In this document: in pieces, positions 37,069-44,800 of the stretch
Layout of the letters: each line of letters starts with the position of its first letter
Numbering within the stretch: the first letter of the stretch is position 1
Assembly: GCF_000737335.2 (NCBI RefSeq)
Contig: NZ_JMCC02000015.1
Location: 62,001 to 126,000, forward strand
DNA from: Enhygromyxa salina
GTDB lineage: Bacteria > Myxococcota_A > Polyangia > Nannocystales > Nannocystaceae
Reading direction: 5' to 3'
DNA length: 64,000 bases
Position numbers and translations under genes: made by a program
The notes under the pieces: model-generated
Database searches by the model: none
Told to the model about the DNA's origin: nothing
Seen by the model: only the letters and a program-made list of their open reading frames with translations

Positions 37069-37728
37069 TCACGCGATGGATTTAACCGGCAACACAAGAC
37101 GATCGGGGTCACCGGCCAACGTGAACCCACGCGCTTCGTACCAGCTCGCTTTGCCGTGCTTTGCGTCGACAACCAAAAATGCGACCCCGATCAACTTGGC
37201 CACCGCGAGGGTCCGCTCGAATGCCCGCCTCAGCAGCATGTCACCGACCCCCTCACCTCGATAAATGAGGTCGCGGCCCATTCTTGCCAGCAACACGCCT
37301 GGAACCTGCTGGAGGTGGTCAAGGAGCCCGTGGTGCAACGCATCACGCCGCCTCGCTTGGTCTTTCCGCCGAGCTCTTCGTCGCCGAAACTTCCAGTACG
37401 CCCGGTACAGGTGCGTTTCGGCTCCTCAATCTCGACGAAAATCCCGGCGCGAGGCGACGCGATGCATTGCACCACGGGCTCCTAGGCCCCGCACCGACTC
37501 GGGAACCCGCGACGTGTCCAGACCGAATGCAGCCAGGGTCACGAAGCCAATGATGTGCTCAGGCTGATCGAGGGGTACGAGCACTTCGGTCAAACCAGCG
37601 CCTCGTTGAGCATTTGCGCGTGCGTGCTTCAACAACCATTGGTCGAGTGTCCGGCTGCCGCAGTCAAAGTCGGCCCGAGCATGGCTGCGCGAGATCAACT
37701 CCCAACGCACTTTCTCCGCCGGCCCCAT
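37069..37728 (-). pseudogene. TacT-like GNAT toxin gene split by a MITE
   Basis: Two halves lie in the same frame. The upstream half (37728 to about 37484) encodes MGPAEKVRWELISRSHARAD, FDCGSRTLDQWLLKHARAN and IIGFVTLAAFG; the downstream half (about 37320 to 37069) encodes VPGVLLARMGRDLIYRGEGV, GDMLL (the acetyl-CoA-binding RGxGxG loop) and WYEARGF with the C-terminal Tyr. Between them is the 160-bp element, which adds an in-frame TGA at 37426-37428, so translation gives a truncated 100-residue product. Removing 162 bases rejoins ...ESVRGLDHLQQVPG... in frame. TacT toxins acetylate aminoacyl-tRNAs; this one should be inactive. Confidence 0.75.
37323..37482. mobile_element. 160-bp MITE with ~34-bp terminal inverted repeats
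   Basis: Left end GGAGCCCGTGGTGCAACGCA (TCACGCCGCCTCGC follows) and right end, read on the minus strand, GGAGCCCGTGGTGCAATGCA (TCGCGTCGCCTCGC follows): near-perfect inverted repeats. It encodes no transposase; the ORFs inside are artefacts. The flanking AA/TA dinucleotides and the in-frame repair by removing 162 bases suggest a 2-bp, TA-type target duplication as made by IS630/Tc1-mariner transposases. That assignment is inference. A solitary end of the same family is at 41791-41829. Confidence 0.8.
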
Positions 37729-37751
37729 TCGGCGCTTCCGTTCCGCCCAAT

Positions 37752-37985
37752 CTACAATGCGAAACGAGCGGCAAATCGAGCGAGACCTGCCTCATGGACG
37801 GCCTTGGCTCGAGCGCTGATTGGAGCCGGATCCGCCAGCATTCGCAGGATCTTTGCGGCGTCCTCTTCCGTGCACTTGGACATCGCATGCATCCGCTCAC
37901 CGAGGTCGTCGTGCCCCTCATCCGCAGTGGACGCCACGCCACGTGCGGTGACGTACGTCATGGAACCTTCTTTGGCGCTCGACAT
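37752..37985 (-). CDS. Probable antitoxin of the disrupted TacAT-like module
   Basis: 77 residues from ATG 37985, ending 23 bases before the toxin start on the same strand, the usual antitoxin-toxin order. The C-terminal segment AAKILRMLADPAPISARAKA resembles the toxin-binding end of DUF1778/TacA antitoxins, and the N-terminal half MTYVTARGVASTADEGHDDL could carry the DNA-binding part. No clear ribbon-helix-helix seen, so the family call is tentative. A start at MTYV (37961) is possible. Confidence 0.5.
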   Translation of the reverse strand: MSSAKEGSMTYVTARGVASTADEGHDDLGERMHAMSKCTEEDAAKILRMLADPAPISARAKAVHEAGLARFAARFAL

Positions 37986-38117
37986 GAGATCTCCTGGCGT
38001 ACGCAGGTTAGGGTAGGGTGAAACGTTGGGTCAACCCGGGTGGTTGTGGCGCTACACAACGGCCGCTGGTCGACTGTGAGGACCGGACGCTCGAATCGGC
38101 GCAGTCCCCGCCGCCCA

Positions 38118-38156
38118 GTCAGACCCAGTAGTCAGACCCAGTCGTCAGACCATCCG
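38118..38156. repeat. Three direct repeats of GTCAGAC, 13-bp period
   Basis: GTCAGACCCAGTA, GTCAGACCCAGTC and GTCAGACCATCCG start at 38118, 38131 and 38144. They lie 133 bases upstream of the antitoxin start and just past the stop of the next minus-strand gene. A regulator-binding array for the toxin-antitoxin promoter is possible but unproven. Confidence 0.5.
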
Positions 38157-38163
38157 AGCTTGA

Positions 38164-38730
38164 TCAACGGCGCACTGGGTTTGCGTCTGGATCGTGCTTG
38201 GGCGGTTGGAGATCGAGCTCGCGCATCAGCGACTTCATTTGCGCGTAGGCGTCGTCCATGAGCGCGCGCTCGGTTGGATCCCCTGCGTCGGCCCAGGCCG
38301 AGAGCGCGGTGAACGAACCAGTCGCGCGATTGTAGAGCTCGTATTGTTCGCGTGGGCTGAGCTTGCGGCCGCTCTCGAGCGCGGCCTCGAGATCGTGGAG
38401 CGCTTGCTTGAAACTGGCGACCGCTTCGTCGGCGTCGAGGTCACCGGGGTCGCCCTCTGGCGGCGCCTGGGGGATCGCAACTTGCTCGCCGCGAGACCGG
38501 CCGCTGGTGTGCAAGGGGCGAACAAAGCGGGGCGGGCGGGCTCGCGGTTCTTGGGCGACGCGATCGTTGTCCCGCATGCGATCGAGGCCCTCCTCGAGCT
38601 CGACCTGGGCGGGATCGGGTCGCATCGCTCGCCAGGTCAGCAGCGACGCGACCAAGACCACCACGCCGCCGCCTGCGATCAGCAGGTGGTCGACGCGAAC
38701 CTTGAGGTTGCTGAGGCGGGGTGAACTCAT
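38164..38730 (-). CDS. Membrane-anchored protein of unknown function
   Basis: 188 residues from ATG 38730. One membrane helix near the N-terminus (LIAGGGVVVLVASLLTW, residues about 17-33), then a charged, Pro/Arg-rich linker and a helical C-terminal part with AVASFKQALHDLEAALESGR and LYNRATGSFTALSAWADAGD. Probably faces the periplasm. No family recognised. The toxin-antitoxin module lies downstream on the same strand. Confidence 0.55.
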   Translation of the reverse strand: MSSPRLSNLKVRVDHLLIAGGGVVVLVASLLTWRAMRPDPAQVELEEGLDRMRDNDRVAQEPRARPPRFVRPLHTSGRSRGEQVAIPQAPPEGDPGDLDADEAVASFKQALHDLEAALESGRKLSPREQYELYNRATGSFTALSAWADAGDPTERALMDDAYAQMKSLMRELDLQPPKHDPDANPVRR

Positions 38731-38830
38731 GGCGCGTGGCGGGGCACTGGGAGGCGGACCAAGTGTGGGCCAACTCCCAAGTGTGTGAACCCTATCAGTG
38801 CTCCAGGTCAAGTGTGCGTCCAGCGGCCGA

Positions 38831-38872
38831 TGTTTTCAGTTCGGGCGTGGGTTTCTCGCGCGCGCGCGCGGC
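38831..38872 (+). repeat. REP-like dispersed repeat, copy 3
   Basis: TGTTTTCAGTTCGGGCGTGG followed by GTTTCTCGCGCGCGCGCGGC. Matches the other copies over TTCAG.TCGGGCG.GG.TTCTCGC. Lies about 125 bases before the APC permease start and is more diverged than copies 1 and 4. Confidence 0.5.
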
Positions 38873-38995
38873 ATTCGGGGTCCAGTGTGCTCCAGTGGTC
38901 CCAAATCATTCACCTTTTCCAATTCAGCGCTTGATTCGGAGCTACGCTCGCCCGCCCGCAGACGGCGAACGACTCGCCCAGCCCGAGACCCGCTC

Positions 38996-40309
38996 ATGAA
39001 CGCATCAAAGCCGGATCACGAACCCCAGGAGGCGCTCGCCCGCGTCGTCGGAGTGCCGGGCGCCGTGCTGATGGGGCTTGGGTCGATCCTTGGCACGGGG
39101 ATCTTCGTCAGCATCGGGATCGCCGCGGGCGTGGCCGGCTCCGCGGTGCTGCTCGCCGTCGCGCTGGCCGCCGTGGTCGCGCTGTTCAACGGGCTGTCCA
39201 GCGCCCAGCTCGCCGCGAACCACCCTGTCAGCGGCGGCACCTACGAATATGGGTACCGCTATTTGAACCCAGCGCTGGGGTTTAGCGCAGGGTGGATGTT
39301 TGTGTGCGCCAAGTCGGCCTCTGCGGCCACGGCGGCGCTGGGCTTTGCAGGCTATGCCCTGACGCAATTCGGCGTCACCAACGACTGGGCTCGGGTCGCG
39401 CTCGCGGTTGTTGCGGTCGCGGTATTGACGGGGATCGTCGCGGGCGGGATGCGACGATCGAATCGGGCCAACGCGATCATCGTGCTCGTGACGCTCGCCT
39501 CGCTCGTCGTGTTCGTGATCGCCGGGCTCCCGAGCGCGGTGTCGGGGTTTCGCCCGCAGCGCTTGGCCGAGCAGGCCTACGACGCGCCCTCGCTGCTGCA
39601 TGCGACGGCCTTGATGTTCGTCGCGTACACGGGCTACGGCCGAATCGCCACTTTGGGAGAAGAAGTCCGCGACCCCGCGCGAAGCATCCCGCGGGCGATT
39701 GTGGTGACCTTGATCGTGAGCATGGGGCTGTATGTCGCGGTCACCTTCGTCGCGGTTGGCAGCATGGGCGCGGGCGGCCTGGCCAACGCGACCCGAGCGG
39801 CCGCGGCCCCGCTCGAGGTCGCGGCCCACGGGTTCGGGCTTCGCGGGGTGTCGGTGCTGATCGGGATCGGCGCTGTCACGGCAATGCTCGGCGTGCTGCT
39901 GAATCTGCTGCTTGGGCTGTCGCGCGTGTTGCTTGCGATGGCGCGCCGCGGTGACATGCCCAGCGCCCTCGCGCGCGTGGACTCGCAGCACAGCTCTCCG
40001 CGGCGGGCCGTAATTGTGACCGGGGCGATCATTGCAGCGATCACCTTGGTCGGCAGCGTCCAGCTTGCATGGTCGTTCAGCGCGTTCACGGTGCTGGTCT
40101 ACTACGCGCTCACGAACCTGGCCGCGCTGCAGCTGCCTGCGGATCAGCGCCGCTACCCGCGGTGGGTCGCCGCCGCGGGCTTGCTGTCCTGCCTTGGCCT
40201 CGCGTTCTGGGTGGAACCAATGATCTGGGCGACCGGGCTTGGGCTGATCGCGGCGGGTCTGGTCTGGCACGCGATCGCGCGCCGCCGCGCAAGCCACTCG
40301 CGTGAGTGA
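38996..40309 (+). CDS. Second APC-superfamily amino-acid permease
   Basis: 437 residues from ATG 38996; the frame is open upstream through the repeat. About 12 helices with GLGSILGTGIFVSIGIAAGV as the GxGIF-containing first helix, then SAQLAANHPVSGGTYEYGYR, MFVAYTGYGRIATLGEEVRD and a C-terminal ALTNLAALQLP. It belongs to the same superfamily as the permease at 5523 but differs in nearly all loops, so they are not recent duplicates. Substrate unknown; inner membrane. Confidence 0.85.
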   Translation: MNASKPDHEPQEALARVVGVPGAVLMGLGSILGTGIFVSIGIAAGVAGSAVLLAVALAAVVALFNGLSSAQLAANHPVSGGTYEYGYRYLNPALGFSAGWMFVCAKSASAATAALGFAGYALTQFGVTNDWARVALAVVAVAVLTGIVAGGMRRSNRANAIIVLVTLASLVVFVIAGLPSAVSGFRPQRLAEQAYDAPSLLHATALMFVAYTGYGRIATLGEEVRDPARSIPRAIVVTLIVSMGLYVAVTFVAVGSMGAGGLANATRAAAAPLEVAAHGFGLRGVSVLIGIGAVTAMLGVLLNLLLGLSRVLLAMARRGDMPSALARVDSQHSSPRRAVIVTGAIIAAITLVGSVQLAWSFSAFTVLVYYALTNLAALQLPADQRRYPRWVAAAGLLSCLGLAFWVEPMIWATGLGLIAAGLVWHAIARRRASHSRE

Positions 40310-40387
40310 GACCCACGTTGTCACGCCTGTGATCCGCGGCGCAAAAATCGTCGCCCGAACCCGGCCGGCATGTTGGTATGCTGGCGC

Positions 40388-41521
40388 ATGCGCAAGTTTG
40401 TCCTTGGTCTCGCCGGATTGTCCGCGTTCTTCGCTGGTCTGACGCTGGAGGGCTGCAAAGCGCCCTGCGAGGTCGGGGCCGAGAGCTGCGAGTGCACGGG
40501 CGGGGGTGTCTGCGATCCGGGCCTGACCTGCCTCAGCGGTCTGTGTGTGAACGCGGGGCCCAACCCCAACGAGCAGAGCAGCAACGACGAGACCACGAAC
40601 AGCGGCAACACGATGAACCCCGGCGACGGCGACGGCGACGACGATCCGACCGGCGATGGCGACGGCGACGACACCAAGCTCGACGCGCTCGACGGCGAGA
40701 CCGGTGGACCGTGCGTCGACACGGGCTGCAAGAAGGTCGACATGCTGTTTGCGATGGACGGCTCGCTCTCGATGATCGAAGAGATCAACGCGCTCAAGGC
40801 TGGGCAAGCGTTCTTGTCGATCGTCAACACGCTCGAAGACCTGAACTGCGGGGGCATCGACTATCGAATTGGTGTGACGGGCGACAACGACAATGGCTGG
40901 GTGGTCCCCAACAACTGGGCGGACCCCAACCCGTGGTTCGACAGCGGTACGTACACGCCAGCGCAGATGTCCGTGCACTTTCAGGCGGCGGCGACCAAGG
41001 TTGGCAACAGCGGTGGGGCCTCGCTCGGGTGTGAACACGTGCTGACCACTGCCGTGAACCTGATCGGCGGCGACGCCAGCGGGTTCTTGCGCGACGACGC
41101 GCTGCTGGTGATGGTGCTGATGAGCGACGTCGACGACTACGGCTGGTACGACCAAGTCAACGGCCACAGCTGCGGGGACTTTTTCGAGGGCTGCAACGTG
41201 GCGGGGCAGCCGGTCCCAACGCTCTACGACACACTCGTTGCGCTCAAGGGCGGCGACCCAGCAGGGGTCTCGGCGATCGTGATTGCGGGGGACCCAACAG
41301 TCAACGCAGGCATCAACGCGTGTAGCCAACCACTGAGCTGTGGGGGGGCGGTCGAGGCGTATCACGCCGACCGGCTCTACGAGTTCGCGGACATCCAAGC
41401 GGGCACGAACGGCTTCGCGGCGGAGATCTGCGACGGACCCATGGCCGTCCCAGATGCCGTCAATACGGCCCTCCACGACAACATCGATCTCGCGTGTCAG
41501 GAGTTTCAGCCCGAGGGCTGA
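40388..41521 (+). CDS. VWA-domain lipoprotein with DG linker
   Basis: 377 residues from ATG 40388 (ATG 40370 in frame). Lipobox LEGC, then a Cys-rich EB-like module (CEVGAESCECTGGGVCDPGL, TCLSGLCV), a linker with GDGDGDDDPTGDGDGDD and a von Willebrand A-like domain starting VDMLFAMDGSLSMIEEINA. The MIDAS DxSxS is present as DGSLS, so metal-dependent adhesion is likely. MVLMSDVDDYG supplies the second metal-ligand region. A surface protein; partner unknown. Confidence 0.8.
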   Translation: MRKFVLGLAGLSAFFAGLTLEGCKAPCEVGAESCECTGGGVCDPGLTCLSGLCVNAGPNPNEQSSNDETTNSGNTMNPGDGDGDDDPTGDGDGDDTKLDALDGETGGPCVDTGCKKVDMLFAMDGSLSMIEEINALKAGQAFLSIVNTLEDLNCGGIDYRIGVTGDNDNGWVVPNNWADPNPWFDSGTYTPAQMSVHFQAAATKVGNSGGASLGCEHVLTTAVNLIGGDASGFLRDDALLVMVLMSDVDDYGWYDQVNGHSCGDFFEGCNVAGQPVPTLYDTLVALKGGDPAGVSAIVIAGDPTVNAGINACSQPLSCGGAVEAYHADRLYEFADIQAGTNGFAAEICDGPMAVPDAVNTALHDNIDLACQEFQPEG

Positions 41522-41835
41522 GAGCTCCGAACGATCGCCGCGCGCGAGCTCGAGTTCCCAGGTGACACCACCATCCTCGGCGAGATCGCCAAGGCGCTGA
41601 TCGCCGGGAGCTACGAGACCACGATCTGGGGGCAAGCCTCGACCTGGCGGGCTGGCGGGCTGGCAGGCGGTGCACTTTGACGCGAGCCTGTACCCGCGGC
41701 TCAATCGCGTTTGGCCCCGATCACCTTCCCGCGCTCTTGAACGGAGCGCGCGGTTCACGTGTCGCACGTGCGCCGTTCGCGAGATCACGGGCGCGAGACG
41801 ACGCGATGCATTGCACCACGGGCTGCTAGGCTCGC
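41522..41835 (+). other. Intergenic region with a possible coding relic
   Basis: 314 bases. From 41522 the VWA frame continues, past its TGA, for 52 codons to TGA 41678-41680, reading LRTIAARELEFPGDTTILGE then IAKALIAGSYETTIWGQAST. This is more protein-like than typical intergenic DNA and is unlike the VWA protein, so it may be the remnant of a deleted gene. The rest leads into the solo MITE end (41791-41829) and the kinase start. Confidence 0.35.
41791..41829 (+). repeat. Solitary MITE end upstream of the hybrid kinase gene
   Basis: GCGCGAGACGACGCGATGCA then TTGCACCACGGGCTGCTAG: about 36 of 39 bases equal the right end of the element at 37323-37482 and its flanking CTAG. No matching left end was found within the preceding 150 bases. 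It ends 6 bases before the kinase ATG, so it probably forms its leader. Confidence 0.7.
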
Positions 41836-44800
41836 ATGATGCCCCTCGACGCGATCCGCGTGACGGAGACGCTGAGCGAGTCATCGCGCAGCGTCGTCGT
41901 GCGCGGCGTCGACGAAGATGGTCGCGCGGTCGTCATCAAGCGACCGCACGCGGCGCTGCCACTCGCGGAATGTCGCCCGCGCTTTCTCAATGAGCGGATG
42001 ATCTACGAGCAGGTCGAGTCGTCGCGTGCGCTGCGGCTGCGCTCGTTCATCGACCAGGGTGACGAGCTCGCCCTCGTCTTCGATGATCCGGGCTGTCGTT
42101 CGCTCCCGGCCCACGCGCGGCAGCGTCCGCTCAGCGTACTCGACACCCTCGAGGTCACGCTTGGCATCCTCGACGCGCTGGTCGGGCTGCACCGCGCCCA
42201 TGTCGTTCACCGAGACGTCAAGCCCGACAACGTGTTGGTCGACGCCTCGCTCTCGCGGATCTTGTTGATCGACTTCGGCATCGCGTCGGTCGTCGAGCGG
42301 GCCACGGGCATCGCCAGCAAGCGCGGGCGGCTGGAGGGCACCCTCGAATTCATCGCGCCCGAGCTCACGGGCCGGGTCAACCGCGGCGCCGACTATCGCA
42401 GCGACTATTACTGCCTCGGCGCGACCATGTATTGGATGCTCGCCGGCGAGTCCCCGTTTGGTCGGCTCGAGCTGTCCGAGCTCGTTCACGCCCACATCGC
42501 GCGGGTGCCCGAGCGACTCGACGTCCGCAATCCAGCGATTCCACGGCCCGTCGCCAGCATTGTCGCCAAGCTGCTGGCCAAGTCACCGGACGAGCGCTAC
42601 CAGGGCGCGTTTGGTCTGCGCCGCGACCTCGAGCGCTGCATGGAAGCGCTCGCGCGCGATGAACCACTCCATGATTTCGCGCTCGCGGTGCTCGACCCTT
42701 CGGAGCGGCTCACGCTGACGCGCCGGGCCTACGGGCGCTCGCGCGAGCTCGACGCGCTGGAGTCCGCGCGTGAGCGGAGCCGCAGCTCGCCGCAGTTGGT
42801 CGTGGTCTCGGGCCCTGCTGGCTGTGGCAGGACCACGCTCGTAGAGGAGTTTCGCGCCAGCGTCGAGGCGTCGGGCGAGCAGGTTCAGTTCATGCAGCAC
42901 AAGCTCGAGGCCGCGCGCGGCGAGCCGATGGCGGCGATCAAGAACACGCTGTCGAGGCTGCTGCGCCGCTACGAGCGTGGCCCGGCCAGCTTGCGCGACG
43001 CGGTGCACCAACGCCTCCACACGCAGCTCGACGAGACCGGCGCGGCGCTGGCCGAGGTGCTGCCGGAGCTCGGGCTGATCTTGGGCCCGCGGCCCGAGCT
43101 CCCCGTCGTCGACCCGGGGGCAGCGCGCACCCGATTCTGGGCCAGCGTCGGGCGCTACGCCAGCGCGCTGCTGCTACCCGACCACGAGTACATCCTGTTC
43201 ATCGATGATCTGCAGTGGGCCGACGAAGCCAGCCGGCATCTGGTCGAACACTTGCTCGCCGGTGACCAGCGCGTGCTCGTGATCGTCACCGTGCCCGACG
43301 ATGACGCCGGCCTCGACGAGGTCCACGCGTGGCTGCACAACCTGCCAGGCACCCGCCAAACCCTCGAGCTCGGCCCGCTCGGCGAGGGGTCGCTGCGCGA
43401 GTGGGCCCAGGCGCTGCTCGGCGACGCAGCCGAGGCGTCCGCGTTCGCCCAGCTGTTGCTCGAGCGGACCCGCGGGATCCCATTGTTCGTCGAGCAGACT
43501 GTCGTCGCGCTCCACGACGCGGGCGCGATCTCGATCGACCACGCGACCGGGTGCTGGACCGTCGACCTCACCCGCGCGCGCGCGCAGCAAGCCTCGGGCG
43601 ACGTCGTCGAATTCCTGGTTGGGCGTCTGCGGGAGCTCCCGCCCAAAGCGCTGAACCTGCTCGGTCTCGCGGCGCACGTCGGCGTCCACTTTGATCTACC
43701 CACGCTCGCCAGCCTCGCCAACGTCACCGAGGCCGATCTGGCGACGTCGCTCTACGAGGCGAGCGCCGCCGGGTTCCTGCTCGAGAACTACCGTGCCAGC
43801 GCCCCCACCTTCACCTTTGTCCATGAACGGATCCGCCACGCGGCCGCGCACAGCTGCACCGAAGACCCCGCGCAGCTCCACCTCGCCCTGGCCCAACGGA
43901 TGCTCGAGTCCGATCCCGCCACGCAGGATCCCGAGATCATCCATGTGCTCGCCAGTCACGTCGCGAACACCTGCGAGCTGATCACAGACCCCGACGAGCG
44001 CCAGCGGTTCGCCGAGATGTGTATCCGCGCGGCCAAGCACGCGCGCGCGGCCGCGACCTTTGTCAACGCCGCGCTCCACTACGAGACCGCCACCCGCCTG
44101 CTCGACGACGACACCAGCCACGAGTTGCTGTTCGACTCGCTGCTGGCCCTCGCCGAGTGCCGCTTCATGGCCGGCGATACCAAGCGTGGCGCCCAGGCCT
44201 ACCGAGCGCTCGACGAGCTCGCTCGCTCCCGCCTCGAGCGAGCGCGGGTGCTGCTCAGCCGCGAGCAGCTGCTCATGATCGGCGAGGACATCGAGTCCTG
44301 TCTGAACATCTTGGTCGAGGCCGCGGCCCTGTTCGAGCTGGACCTGCGCGGCGGCGGCTCGCCCGAGTGGGTCGGCGCGCTCATGCAGCGCGTGCTCGCC
44401 AGCCTCGCGCAACGCAGCTCCGCGTCGCTCATGGAGCTGCCCCTGATCCGCGCGCCCGAGCTCGAGGTCTTGCTCGCGCTGCTGCTGGCCGCGACCAAGC
44501 CAGCCTACGTGTCCGGGGATCTCGGCTTGATGACGGCGCTCACGCTGACGATCATCGAGACCTCGCTCGAGCACGGGTGCAGCGACGCGTCCGCGACGGC
44601 GTTCATGCAGCTCGCTTTGCTGTGCGCCTCGGCGCTCGAGGACTTCGATGCTGCCCGGCGTTACTCCGCGATCGCGTTCGCGCTGTTCGACCGGTTCCCT
44701 TCGAGCGTGCTGGGCAGCTTCGCCGCGATGACCTACGCGGTGACCGTACAGCCCTGGATCGCGCCGGTTGGCCCGGACAATTCGGCGCTGCGCGAGCAGT

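Noticed and set aside
37230..37475. 81-residue ORF inside the disrupted toxin
   Set aside because: It lies within the MITE and reads through its inverted ends; no transposase features.
39005..41884. A 959-codon minus-strand ORF
   Set aside because: Antisense to the APC permease and VWA genes, which have clear motifs; its translation is Arg/His/Asp-rich shadow sequence.
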